From contig CAVWYY010000003.1 in NCBI GenBank assembly GCA_963759375.1, forward strand, positions 372,001 through 436,000: 64,000 nucleotides of DNA, read 5' to 3'. This document shows, one piece after another, positions 51,279 through 59,289 of this stretch. Position 1 is the stretch's first letter; every line of letters starts with the position of its first letter. Both the position numbers and the translations under genes were made by a program. A model generated the notes under the pieces. The model was not told where the DNA came from and ran no database searches. It saw only the letters and a program-made list of their open reading frames with translations. This stretch comes from DASSUW01 sp963759375 (GTDB lineage Bacteria > Actinomycetota > Thermoleophilia > Solirubrobacterales > Solirubrobacteraceae).

Positions 51279-51678
51279 GATCAGGATCACGCGGGTGTTC
51301 GAAGCCCCGCGCGAGCGCGTCTGGGCGGCGTGGACCGAGCCCGCGCGCATCGCCGCCTGGTGGGGCAAGCGCGGCTGGAGCACCCCGCCCGAGAGCGTGG
51401 TGCTCGACGTGCGGCCCGGCGGCGTGTTCCGGCTGAACTCGATCAACGACGAGGACGGCCGCGAGATGCCCCTCGACACCACCTACCACGAGGTGGTCGA
51501 GCCCGAGCGCCTGGCGTTCGGCGACGCCACCGTCACGCTCACCGACCTCGGCGACGGCCGCACCGAGATGGTCTTCCACACCACCGTCGAGATGACCGCA
51601 GACATCCTGCGCTCCGCCCGTGGCGGGCTGGCGAGCGCGTTCGACCGCCTCTCCGAACACCTGGAGTCACACACATGA
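51271..51678 (+). CDS. SRPBCC (AHSA1-like) domain protein
   Basis: 135 residues: RITRVFEAPRERVWAAWTEPARIAAWWGKRGWSTPPESVVLDVRPGG, then ERLAFGDATVTLTDLGDGRTEMVFHTTVE, the START/AHSA1 hydrophobic-cavity fold. Ligand unknown. It is transcribed with the ArsR gene and overlaps the VOC gene by 4 bp; the trio is a common detoxification-like cassette in Actinomycetota. Confidence 0.9.
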   Translation: MTEIRITRVFEAPRERVWAAWTEPARIAAWWGKRGWSTPPESVVLDVRPGGVFRLNSINDEDGREMPLDTTYHEVVEPERLAFGDATVTLTDLGDGRTEMVFHTTVEMTADILRSARGGLASAFDRLSEHLESHT

Positions 51679-52061
51679 GCACTGAGACATCACTCGTCAC
51701 CGGCGTCGACTTCATCGTCGTCGCGACCAAGGACATCGAAGCCGCCGAGGCGTTCTACGGCGGCGTGCTGGGCCTGCCGGTCGGCGCCCGGTACGGCCGC
51801 TCGCCCGGCGTGGAGTTCGAGACCGGCAACCTCACGATCGCGGTCATGCAGTCGGACGCGTTCGGCATGGAGTACGCGACGAACTCGAACCCGATCGCGC
51901 TGCAGGTCGAGGACACGCACGCCGCCAAGGCCGAGCTCGAGTCACGCGGCGTGCAGTTCGCGCCCGACGTGCTCGACTCCGGCGTCTGCCACATGGCGTT
52001 CTTCAAGGACCCGGACGGCAACGCGCTGATGCTGCACCACCGCTACGCCCCGCGGGGCTAG
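51675..52061 (+). CDS. VOC superfamily (glyoxalase-like) protein
   Basis: 128 residues: VDFIVVATKDIEAAEAFYGGVLGLPVGARYG, FETGNLTIAVMQSDAFG, PIALQVEDTHAAKAELESRGVQFAPDVLDSGVCHMAFFKDPDGNALMLHHRY. One betaalphabetabetabeta pair; metal ligands partly present (His/Glu near the end). ATG at 51675 overlaps the SRPBCC stop as ATGA. Substrate unknown. Stop shares a CTAG with the dehalogenase. Confidence 0.88.
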   Translation: MSTETSLVTGVDFIVVATKDIEAAEAFYGGVLGLPVGARYGRSPGVEFETGNLTIAVMQSDAFGMEYATNSNPIALQVEDTHAAKAELESRGVQFAPDVLDSGVCHMAFFKDPDGNALMLHHRYAPRG

Positions 52062-52933
52062 TCGAGCCAGTCGGCGATCGCGGCGCCGATGTCGTCGCCG
52101 CGATCCTCCTGCAGGAAGTGCCCGGCCCGCTCGAACACCCGCGGCGCCGGGCGCCCCAGCGCGCTCGCGAACGCCTCGCCGACCGACGGCGGGAGCACGG
52201 GGTCGTCGGCGCCCCAGAGCATGAGCAGCGGCCGGCGGTCCTCGCGCAGCGCGTGCAGCGTCCGCCGGCCGGCCTGCGCGTCGGCGGTGTCCGGACCCTG
52301 CAGCAGCAGCTCCGGGAACGCCCGCGCCCCGGCCTTGGCGGCCGCGCTCGGGAACGGCGCGTCGTAGGCGGCGACCACCTCGTCGCCCGGGTCGGTGTGG
52401 CACGCGCGGCGCACCAGCATGCCGATCGGCAGGTCCTCGGTCCGGCGCACGAAGTCGGCGAACGCGTGCCAGTTGTCGCTCATCTTCTGGCGACCGGTGA
52501 TCAGGCCGCTGTCCATGACCACGAGTCGGTCGACGCGCTGCGGGTGCTCGACGGCCAGGCGCAGCCCGATCGGGCCGCCCCAGTCGTGCACCACGAACGT
52601 CGCCCCGCGGATGTCGAGGTCCTCGAGCAGCGTGGCCGCGACCGCCACATGGCGGTCGTACGAGTACCAGCCGATGTCGATCGGCTTGTCCGAGCGGCCG
52701 AAGCCGGCGAGGTCCGGCAGCACGACGCGATGGCCGGCGTCGAGCACGCGGCGCGCGACCTTGCGCCACAGGAAGCCCCACGTCGGCTCGCCGTGCCACA
52801 TCACCACCGGCCGCCCGTCGCCCTCGTCGACGTGGGCCAGGCGCAGGCCGTCGACCTGCCGGTAGCGCGGCTCCCACTCGAAGCCGGGGAGGCCGGTGAG
52901 CAGCTCGTCGGGCGTGCGGATCGCGTCGGTCAT
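52058..52933 (-). CDS. Haloalkane dehalogenase-like alpha/beta hydrolase
   Basis: 291 residues. HGEPTWGFLWRKVARRVL with the halide-binding HGEPTW, Asp117-Trp118 nucleophile motif VHDWGGPIGLRLA, PDLAGFGRSDKP, and a late AGHFLQEDRGDDIGAAIADWLD supplying His. Matches HLD subfamily I (DhlA-like: DWGG). Fits detoxification of halogenated alkanes or a related epoxide-type reaction. Start overlaps the lytic transglycosylase stop by 4 bp. Confidence 0.9.
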   Translation of the reverse strand: MTDAIRTPDELLTGLPGFEWEPRYRQVDGLRLAHVDEGDGRPVVMWHGEPTWGFLWRKVARRVLDAGHRVVLPDLAGFGRSDKPIDIGWYSYDRHVAVAATLLEDLDIRGATFVVHDWGGPIGLRLAVEHPQRVDRLVVMDSGLITGRQKMSDNWHAFADFVRRTEDLPIGMLVRRACHTDPGDEVVAAYDAPFPSAAAKAGARAFPELLLQGPDTADAQAGRRTLHALREDRRPLLMLWGADDPVLPPSVGEAFASALGRPAPRVFERAGHFLQEDRGDDIGAAIADWLD

Positions 52934-54393
52934 GGCGCCTCGATGTTCACACGATCGAGCAGCGGAAGCAGCGCTTCGGCGTCGCTCGACACCGTGATGT
53001 GGATCGCGTCCGGCTCGCGTACCCAGGCGATCGCGTTCAGCGAGCGCAGCCGGTCGAGCACGAACTGGAAGGCCAGCGCCTGGCGGCGCGACACGTAGCG
53101 GCGCTCGACGTCGAACGCCCAGCCGGTGGTGTGCAGCGAGAAGTTGCGCGTCGCCTGCCCGTTGCGCTTGACGAGCTGGGCCTGGTACTCGCCGTCGCGC
53201 ACGGTCGAGGTGACGACCAGCGGCGACTGCCCGCTGTACGCGCGCACCTGGGCGCCGATGTAGAGCGCCATCGCCAGCGCCTCAGGACGCAGGCCGCGGT
53301 ACAGCGAAGCGGGCTGATGCACCCGCCGGGCGAGCTCGCCCATGCGGGGGTCGCGCCGCAGGCCGGTCACCGCCTCGTCGCGCGGGAACGGGACGATCTG
53401 CCCGCCGTCCCACGCCGTCTGGAGCTGGCGCGGGGTGGCGAACGCCGGCGTGCGGTCGAGCGGGTGCAGCACCTCCTCGGCGGACGCCTTGGCGGTCTGG
53501 AGCGACACCTGCCGGATGAGCTCGTCGCGGTCGTCGCGGTACAGCCGCATGATCTCCTCGGCCGCCGCGATCTTCCACAGGTAGTTCGACGAGTCGTCAC
53601 CGAAGCCGGCGAGCTTCTGGTACGCGCGGCGGTGGCTGCGCGGCGTCGAGTCGAAGTACAGCTGCACGTAGGGGATCGCACCGCTGCCGTAGGCGTCGAG
53701 CACACCGTCGAGGTTGCCGATGCCCATGTGGTAGGAGACGAACGCCAGGTCCTCGCGGCCGAAGTGCTTCTTGGCGATGGTCAGGTAGCGCGCGGTGCCG
53801 GCCAGCGCCTTCGCCGGGTCGAAGCGGTCGTCCACGCGCATGCGCGCGCGCCGTAGCTTCGCGACGCGGCGGTCTCGGCCGCGCCGCTCGGCCTTGGCGA
53901 TCTTGCGGGTCAGCCGCGTGCTGGCGGCCACGTCGACGTGCATGCCGAGCAGGTTCTGACCGGTCTCGGCCAGGATCTGCGTGAGCCCGACCGCGGACTC
54001 GAGGCTGCCGGGGGCCCGCGCGTCCTCACGCCCGGCGCTCTCCAGGAACACCAGCCCTTCGAGGCTGTCGGCGCTCACGCCGGCCTGCTCGGCCGCGCGC
54101 TCCACGAGCGGCCGCCAGCGCGCCGTGCGCTCGGCGCTGACGAGCGCGCCGCCGGGCGACAGCGCGTAGAGCAGGTGGCTGTTGCCGGCCGCGGCGCGAC
54201 GCGCGAAGTCCTGCGCTCGGTCGGGTTCCCAGGCGAACGGGTCCGCGACCTCCTTGCTGTCCTCGCCGGCCTTTCCGGGCGGCGTCGGCACGGTCGCCAC
54301 GCCGGCAGGCGGCGAGTCGTCGCGGGCCAGCACTGCGGCCGCGGCGGCGACGAGCAGCACCAGCGCCGTCGCAAGAAACACGAGGCGTGGCAC
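52930..54393 (-). CDS. Lytic transglycosylase fused to an M15-type peptidase domain
   Basis: 487 residues, N-terminal membrane anchor or signal (LVFLATALVLLVAAAAAVLA). Middle domain (about 95-270) is SLT-like: LEGLVFLESAGRED with the catalytic Glu, AVGLTQILAETGQNLLGM, DPAKALAGTARYLTIAKKHFGREDLAFVSYHMGIGNLDG. C-terminal domain has SLHTTGWAFD, the SxHxxGxAxD zinc motif of M15 (VanY/DacB-type) peptidases, and a downstream AIHITV His. One chain could cut both glycan and peptide of peptidoglycan. An uncommon fusion; overlaps the dehalogenase as ATGA. Confidence 0.85.
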   Translation of the reverse strand: MPRLVFLATALVLLVAAAAAVLARDDSPPAGVATVPTPPGKAGEDSKEVADPFAWEPDRAQDFARRAAAGNSHLLYALSPGGALVSAERTARWRPLVERAAEQAGVSADSLEGLVFLESAGREDARAPGSLESAVGLTQILAETGQNLLGMHVDVAASTRLTRKIAKAERRGRDRRVAKLRRARMRVDDRFDPAKALAGTARYLTIAKKHFGREDLAFVSYHMGIGNLDGVLDAYGSGAIPYVQLYFDSTPRSHRRAYQKLAGFGDDSSNYLWKIAAAEEIMRLYRDDRDELIRQVSLQTAKASAEEVLHPLDRTPAFATPRQLQTAWDGGQIVPFPRDEAVTGLRRDPRMGELARRVHQPASLYRGLRPEALAMALYIGAQVRAYSGQSPLVVTSTVRDGEYQAQLVKRNGQATRNFSLHTTGWAFDVERRYVSRRQALAFQFVLDRLRSLNAIAWVREPDAIHITVSSDAEALLPLLDRVNIEAP

Positions 54394-54450
54394 CTCTCCC
54401 AGGCTGGCAGATCGTTCCTATGGAACCGCTAATTACGCGCGGCGAACGTC

Positions 54451-54580
54451 AACTTCGGCTGGGTAGGGAGGCGACGATCTACCAGTTTCGCGTGGGTTCG
54501 GAAATGATCCGCATGCGATCACCATCCGCCCCACGCGAAACCGGTTCGTTGGATCTCTGACTCCCTACCCAGCGGAAGTT
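54451..54580. repeat. 130-nt imperfect hairpin (inverted repeat) downstream of the HEAT-like gene
   Basis: Outer arms AACTTCGGCTGGGTAGGGAG (54451-54470) and CTCCCTACCCAGCGGAAGTT (54561-54580) pair at 19 of 20; inner arms GTTTCGCGTGGG (54485) and CCCACGCGAAAC (54530) pair perfectly, and the centre TGATC-CGCATGC-GATCA is itself palindromic. The HEAT-like gene stop (54565-54567) lies in the right arm. It could be a two-way terminator, a small mobile element, or a stable RNA. Confidence 0.75.
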
Positions 54581-56057
54581 CGCCCGAGCTGCGCTCGCGC
54601 CCGCAGCCGCACGTCCTCGGTCGGCTCCTCGAGCGCCAACCGCCGCAGCGCGGGACGAATTTCCGGCCCCCACGACGCCGGGTCGGCCGACTCCAAGCGC
54701 GTGCAGCGCCGCGTTGCGGGTCGAGATGACCGGGCTCAGCAGGCCGGCGGCGAGCAGGGGCGCCGACCACCGGCCCGGTCGCATCTCCAGCACGAGCGCG
54801 GCCAGCGCGAGCGAGGCCTCGCGCAGCTCGGCCGGTGGCAGCAGCCGGTCGCGCGGACCGCTGGCCAGCCGCGCCAGCGGCAGCTCGCGCTCGGCGAACG
54901 CCGCGATGCGGGCGAAGCGCGCCGCGCTCGGGGTCCGGGCGAGCCGGCGGTACAGCCCCGAGTCCTCCGGCGCGTCCTGGAGGTGGCGCCAGCCCGGCTC
55001 CCACGGGTCGAGCCCCATCGCCTCGGCGATCGGCCAGACGTCGAGGGCAGCGTCGGAGCCGCTCGAGGCGGCCGGTCACGAACGCGCGCCCGGCCGGGCG
55101 GTCGAGCACGCGCCCGCAGCGCTCGGCGATCGCCACGTGCTCCTCGAAGTCCTCGGCCCAGCGACGGATGTCGACCACCGCGGTCAGGCGACCGACGCTC
55201 GGCGGGCGCTCGGCCACGAGCTCGACGACGGCGGCGGCCACGCGCGGGCCCGGCTCGTAGTCGGCGATGTCCTCGGCCGGCCCACCGTTGACCAGCGCCC
55301 GGACGATCGTGCACGCGCCGTCGAGCAGCTCGTCGTCGACGAGCCCGTCGAGCGCATCCTCGAGCCGCCCGGACGTGGCGCAGGCGTAGGCCAGATACTC
55401 GGGGAGGACCTCGTTCTCGCACCCGTGCCGGAGCATCCACCCACGCACGTCCTCGGGCAGCGACGGCGTCGCGGCCAGGCGCGTCACGGCCTCGACCTTG
55501 CCCCAGCCGGTGGCCAGGCAGCCGACGCGCCACCACGCCTGCACGGGATCGCGGAGAACGTTTGCGAGCGCGGCGCCGGCCACGACGCTGAACTCGTCGT
55601 GGCGGGCGAGCGTCTCCAGCAGCGGCACGTCGTCGCCGTCGCCGGCGCGGCCCACGAGCGCGACGGCCAGCTTCAGCGGCTCCCGGTGCTGCGCCTGGCG
55701 CACCATCTGCCGGCCCAGGTCGGCCACCGGCTCGCGCCGCACGTCCGCCCGCTCGAGCGCGTCCAGCGCCTCGTCGAGCGCCCGCACGATGCCGTCGGCG
55801 CGGGCCGCCTCGTAGAGCGCGCCGGTCGCCTCGGCGTCGCCCGCGGCCGCCCGCTCGATCAGCGCCGCGAGCGCCGCGCCGCGCGCCGGGTCGCCGTCGC
55901 GCGATTGCACGCCGTCGAGCGCACCCGCTGCCCAGCGGATTGTGCGGCCGTCATCCGGTACCTCGTCGGGGAGCACCGGCGGTGGCCCCTCCTGCCACGC
56001 GGTGATCACGTCGAGGATCGGCGGCCGGGCTGTCTCGAAGCGTCGTCTCAACCCCAC
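54565..56057 (-). CDS. HEAT-repeat-like protein (two apparent frameshifts)
   Basis: About 497 residues once frames are joined. N-terminal LRRRFETARPPILDVITAWQEGPPPVLP, then alpha-helical repeats (LKLAVALVGRAGDGDDVPLLETLARHDEFSVVAGAALANVL, MLRHGCENEVLPEYLAYACATSGRLEDALDGLVDD, VNGGPAEDIADYEPG). It shifts near 55050 (to PIAEAMGLDPWEPGWRHLQDAPEDSGLY) and near 54690 (to LESADPASWGPEIRPALRRLALEEPTEDVRLRARAQLGRTSAG, stop in the hairpin). GTG start. HEAT-like proteins are scaffolds; the partner is unknown. Chain conservation across frames favours sequence error. Confidence 0.7.
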
Positions 56058-56144
56058 CCCTCTCCGCAGCGATGGTAGGAGGGCGGGGTGTTGCCATGCG
56101 CCGCTTCCCGCCTACGGCGCCGCCCGGTCGGGTACGGTCACCAC

Positions 56145-56399
56145 ATGACACTACGACGACGCAAGAGCCGGAAGGCCCAAGCCGCCGACGTGTTGGGCAC
56201 CTACCTGAAGTTCAAGGCCGCGGGCAAGGCGGCCAAGGGCGCCAAGAAGGCCGCGAAGGGCACAGCGGCCTACCAGCTCGCCAAGAAGACGCCGGGCGTG
56301 AAGTGGGCGGCCGGCGCCGTCGGGGCGGCCGGAGCCGCGGTCGTCGCGGTCTGGGCGCTCAATCGCGGCGGCGACGACGCGCAGCCCGCAGGCGCCTGA
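56145..56399 (+). CDS. Small basic membrane protein
   Basis: 84 residues: Lys/Arg/Ala-rich N-terminus (TLRRRKSRKAQAADVLGTYLKFKAAGKAAKGAKKAAKG, histone-H1/AAK-like), then one membrane helix (about 58-75, KWAAGAVGAAGAAVVAVWAL) and a short outer tail. The basic half could bind DNA or RNA at the membrane. ATG at 56145. A clear terminator follows. Not recognised. Confidence 0.6.
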   Translation: MTLRRRKSRKAQAADVLGTYLKFKAAGKAAKGAKKAAKGTAAYQLAKKTPGVKWAAGAVGAAGAAVVAVWALNRGGDDAQPAGA

Positions 56400-56423
56400 C
56401 CCTCGCGCGCAAGACGTGAATTC

Positions 56424-56450
56424 CGGAGGCCCCGCCGAGCGGGGCCTCCG
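56424..56450 (+). terminator. Terminator after the small basic membrane protein
   Basis: CGGAGGCCCCGC / GCGGGGCCTCCG, a perfect 12-bp stem with a CGA triloop, then TCGTTCTC. It lies between two convergent genes and could serve both. Confidence 0.8.
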
Positions 56451-56456
56451 TCGTTC

Positions 56457-57233
56457 TCAGGGCGTCGCGCCGCGGATCAGGCAGAACGCGCCGCCCTGCG
56501 GGTCCTGCACCGGCGCGTAGCGCCCGTACGGCGAGTCGATCGGCTCGCGCAGGACCTGCCCGCCCAGCTCGCGCACCCGCTCGAAGCCGGCATCGACGTC
56601 GTCGAGCCAGAAGTACGCGAGCCAGTGCGGCGGCGCCTCGGCCGGCACGTCGGCCGGCATCGCGAACGTCCCGGCGACCGCGTCGCCGGAGACCGTGAAC
56701 AGCTGGTAGCTGCTCGGCGGGATCCCCGGCAGGTCCTGGAACGTGACGCCGAACACCGTCCCGTAGAAGCGCTTGACGCCCTCGATGTCGCGCGTCATGC
56801 GCTCGTTCCAGGAGAGCGCCCCGTGCTCGTTGACGAGCTGGGCGCCCTTGTGCGCCTGCGCCTGCCAGACGCCGAACATCGCGCCCTCGGGATCGGCGGC
56901 CACCACGAACCGACCCTGGCCTTCCACGTCCATCGGCCCGAACATCACGGTGCCGCCGGCTTCGGCGATCGCCGCGGCGTCCGCGTCGACGTCGGCGCTC
57001 GACAGGTACGTCGTCCAGTACGCGACCGGGGGGCTGCCGGGCTGAGCCGGACCGAGGCCCGCCACCCGCTTGCCGCGCACCAGCGCCTGGTGGTAATGGC
57101 CCGCCTCCGCGCCGGCGTCCTCGAACTCCCAGCCGAACAGGCCGCCGTAGAACGCCAGCGCGGCGTCGAGGTCGGGCGTCGTCAGGTCGACCCAGCTCGG
57201 GGTCCCGGGGGCGTAGCCGTCGCGCTCGGCCAT
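56457..57233 (-). CDS. Two-domain VOC (glyoxalase-like) protein
   Basis: 258 residues, two VOC domains: domain 1 PGTPSWVDLTTPDLDAALAFYGGLFGWEFEDAG, ending FVVAADPEGAMFGVWQ; domain 2 GALSWNERMTRDIEGVKRFYGTVFGVTFQDL, ending RYAPVQDPQGGAFCLI. The first domain is the ADxxGAxF type found in hydroxylase-like actinobacterial VOC proteins. Start chosen at MAERDG; a longer in-frame ATG adds nine residues with no ribosome site. Substrate unknown. Confidence 0.88.
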   Translation of the reverse strand: MAERDGYAPGTPSWVDLTTPDLDAALAFYGGLFGWEFEDAGAEAGHYHQALVRGKRVAGLGPAQPGSPPVAYWTTYLSSADVDADAAAIAEAGGTVMFGPMDVEGQGRFVVAADPEGAMFGVWQAQAHKGAQLVNEHGALSWNERMTRDIEGVKRFYGTVFGVTFQDLPGIPPSSYQLFTVSGDAVAGTFAMPADVPAEAPPHWLAYFWLDDVDAGFERVRELGGQVLREPIDSPYGRYAPVQDPQGGAFCLIRGATP

Positions 57234-57751
57234 CACACGCACTCCTGCTGGAGCACCCACGGCGCCCGGCCGCCGGCCATGTGCGTGACCTTGCCTCCGA
57301 CGATCGTGAAGATCAGCCGGCCGCGCTTGGACTTCCAGACCAGCTCGCGCCCACCGCCGAGATCGGGCCGGCTGTGCAGCCCGTTGTACTTGCGGCGCAC
57401 CTCCCGGGCCTTGTCGCCGATGTCGATGCCGCGCTTGGTCTCGAACCCCTTGCGGCCGACGCCGATATAGCGCAGCTTGCCGTTGTGGAAGCGCAGGAAC
57501 GGCCCCTGTGGCGTGCCGGGCTTGCCGGCGTCCAGGTAGGTGCAGTCGCCGACTCTGGACTTGACCATGTAGACCCCGGCGGCCTCCCGGGCCTGCTTGA
57601 CGGTCATCCCGACCTTCACCTCGCCGATCCCGTTCGTGCGCAGCTTCGAGACGGTGGGGATCAGCCCGGGGGTCTGGGCGGTGGCCGGCGTGGCGGCAGT
57701 GAGGGCGAGCGCGACGGCCGGGGCGAGGACGAGCGTACGGCGATGAGGCAT
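57233..57751 (-). CDS. Secreted protein with two SmpA-like motifs
   Basis: 172 residues with signal peptide (HRRTLVLAPAVALALTAATPATA-Q). GIGEVKVGMTVKQAREAAG and GIDIGDKAREVRRKYN are similar segments that recall BamE/SmpA-like domains (VxxGMT repeated). The rest is beta-rich (FLRFHNGKLRYIGVGRKGFETKRG, LIFTIVGGKVTHMAGG). Function unknown. Stop overlaps nothing; the start region of the VOC gene abuts it. Confidence 0.6.
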   Translation of the reverse strand: MPHRRTLVLAPAVALALTAATPATAQTPGLIPTVSKLRTNGIGEVKVGMTVKQAREAAGVYMVKSRVGDCTYLDAGKPGTPQGPFLRFHNGKLRYIGVGRKGFETKRGIDIGDKAREVRRKYNGLHSRPDLGGGRELVWKSKRGRLIFTIVGGKVTHMAGGRAPWVLQQECV

Positions 57752-57849
57752 GGCTCGACTCTTACCACCCTTTCAGCTTCCGCACTCACGATGACGCAAT
57801 GCGCGCCGCCCGGCTGTCGCCGACCGACGCGCTGCGCTCGGTGTGATGG

Positions 57850-58179
57850 TCAGTCGTCGTCGCCGCCGTGCTCGCCGCCGCCGCCGGAGCGCTCGACCTC
57901 GCTGGCCACCCAGCGGCCGTTCTTGCGCTTGGCGACCACCTCGATGCGGCGCATGCCGGCCTTGAGGGCGGAGAAGCCGGCGATGCGCTCGAAGCGCGTG
58001 TTGCGGTTGACCTTGATGCGCTTGGTCCCGCGCTCGCTGTCGTGGATGCGGAACGTCTTGGCCTCGCGGTTGACCGAGACGATGCGGCCCTCGAACTCGG
58101 CGGCCGAGGCGGCGGCCGGGGCGACGCCCGCGGCGGCGGTGACAAGGAGCAGCGTTGTGGCGGTGCGTGCGATCTTCAT
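57850..58179 (-). CDS. Secreted small protein, DUF5666-like
   Basis: 109 residues: signal peptide (KIARTATTLLLVTAAAGVAPAAASA-A), then EFEGRIVSVNREAKTFRIHDSERGTKRIKVNRNTRFERIAGFSALKAGMRRIEVVAKRKNGRWVASEVE, an OB-like domain of the DUF5666 type with the G-xIxSVN-x-FxI pattern. C-terminal Gly/His/Asp-rich tail (GGGGEHGGDDD) could bind metal. MKI start chosen; an upstream in-frame ATG would add a Pro-rich stretch. Divergent from the lipoprotein gene. Confidence 0.65.
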   Translation of the reverse strand: MKIARTATTLLLVTAAAGVAPAAASAAEFEGRIVSVNREAKTFRIHDSERGTKRIKVNRNTRFERIAGFSALKAGMRRIEVVAKRKNGRWVASEVERSGGGGEHGGDDD

Positions 58180-58254
58180 GCCCCTAGGCTGGCCGGTCGG
58201 AGGCCAAGCGTCCGCCAATCGCGGGTGAAGAAACGGCAAAGACGTACGCATGTA

Positions 58255-58268
58255 TTAGGGTTCCCTAA
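58255..58268 (+). promoter_or_regulatory. Palindrome at the siderophore lipoprotein start, iron-box-like
   Basis: TTAGGG TT CCCTAA, perfect 6-bp arms, ending one base before the ATG. It matches 13-14 of 19 positions of the DtxR/IdeR consensus (TTAGGTTAGGCTAACCTAA), so iron-dependent repression is plausible though spacing is off. Confidence 0.45.
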
Positions 58269-58269
58269 C

Positions 58270-59289
58270 ATGCGCGCCCTTCTCCCGCTGGTCTTCATCT
58301 GTCTGCTCGTCGGCTGCGGGTCGTCCGAGGAGGAGGCGACGCAGCCGGCGCCGGCGCAGACCGAGCAGTCGGCCTTCCCGGTCACCGTCGGGCACAGGTT
58401 CGGCGCGACGACCGTGCCGGCCGAGCCGAAGCGGATCGTCAGCGTCGGCCTCACCGAGCAGGACACGATCCTCCAGCTCGGGTTCAAGCCGATCGCCACC
58501 ACCGAGTGGTACGGCGGCCAGCCGCACGCGGTGTGGCCGTGGGCGCGCGAGCTGCTCGGCGACGCCAAGCCCGAGGTGCTGAGCGCCGCCGACGGGTTCC
58601 CGTTCGAGAAGATCGCCGCGCTGCGCCCGGACCTCATCATCGGCACCAACTCGGGCATGGAGAAGGCCGACTACGAGAAGCTGTCGGCGCTGGCGCCGAC
58701 GGTCGCCCCGCCCAAGGGCGGCACCGACTACTTCTCGCGCTGGGACGTCCAGACCGTGCAGATCGCGACGGCGCTCGGCCGCGAGGCCGAGGGGCGCAAG
58801 CTCGTCAAGGACATCAAGGACGGCTACGCGAAGTCGGCGGCCGAGCACCCGGAGTTCGCGGGCAAGACCGCGACGTTCTCGCAGAACGGGTTCTACGACG
58901 GGCTGATCTACACGTATCCGGAGAACGTCAACACCGAGTTCCTCACCTACCTCGGCTTCGAGATCAGCCCGGCGGTGACGGCGCTGGCCAAGCGCCCGGG
59001 CGAGCAGGTCGGCATCTCGGTCGAGCGCCTCGACGTGCTCGATGCCGACGTCGCGCTGTTCGCCACCGAGAAGCCGGGAGACGTGCCGGCGCTGGAGAAG
59101 GTCCCGACGTTCACCCGGCTGGACGCCGTGGCTGATCACCGGGCGGTGTTCACGGACGGCGTCCTGGCGGGCGCCATCTACTTCATGACGCCGCTCAGCC
59201 TGCAGTACGTCCTCGAGCGGCTGCCCGACCAGCTCGCCGCCGCGGTCGCCGGGAAGGCGCCGCGGCGGGTGGTCGACACGAGCAGCTAG
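58270..59289 (+). CDS. Iron-siderophore ABC transporter substrate-binding lipoprotein
   Basis: 339 residues. Lipobox LLVGCGSS (Cys about 17). FecB/FepB-like domain: FPVTVGHRFGATTVPAEPKRIVSVGLTEQDTILQLGFKPIATTEWYGG, FPFEKIAALRPDLIIGTNSGMEKADYEKLSALAPTV, FTRLDAVADHRAVFTDG. The permease and ATPase are not adjacent. The iron-box-like palindrome directly before the ATG fits Fe regulation. Stop shares a CTAG with the cupin gene. Confidence 0.9.
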   Translation: MRALLPLVFICLLVGCGSSEEEATQPAPAQTEQSAFPVTVGHRFGATTVPAEPKRIVSVGLTEQDTILQLGFKPIATTEWYGGQPHAVWPWARELLGDAKPEVLSAADGFPFEKIAALRPDLIIGTNSGMEKADYEKLSALAPTVAPPKGGTDYFSRWDVQTVQIATALGREAEGRKLVKDIKDGYAKSAAEHPEFAGKTATFSQNGFYDGLIYTYPENVNTEFLTYLGFEISPAVTALAKRPGEQVGISVERLDVLDADVALFATEKPGDVPALEKVPTFTRLDAVADHRAVFTDGVLAGAIYFMTPLSLQYVLERLPDQLAAAVAGKAPRRVVDTSS

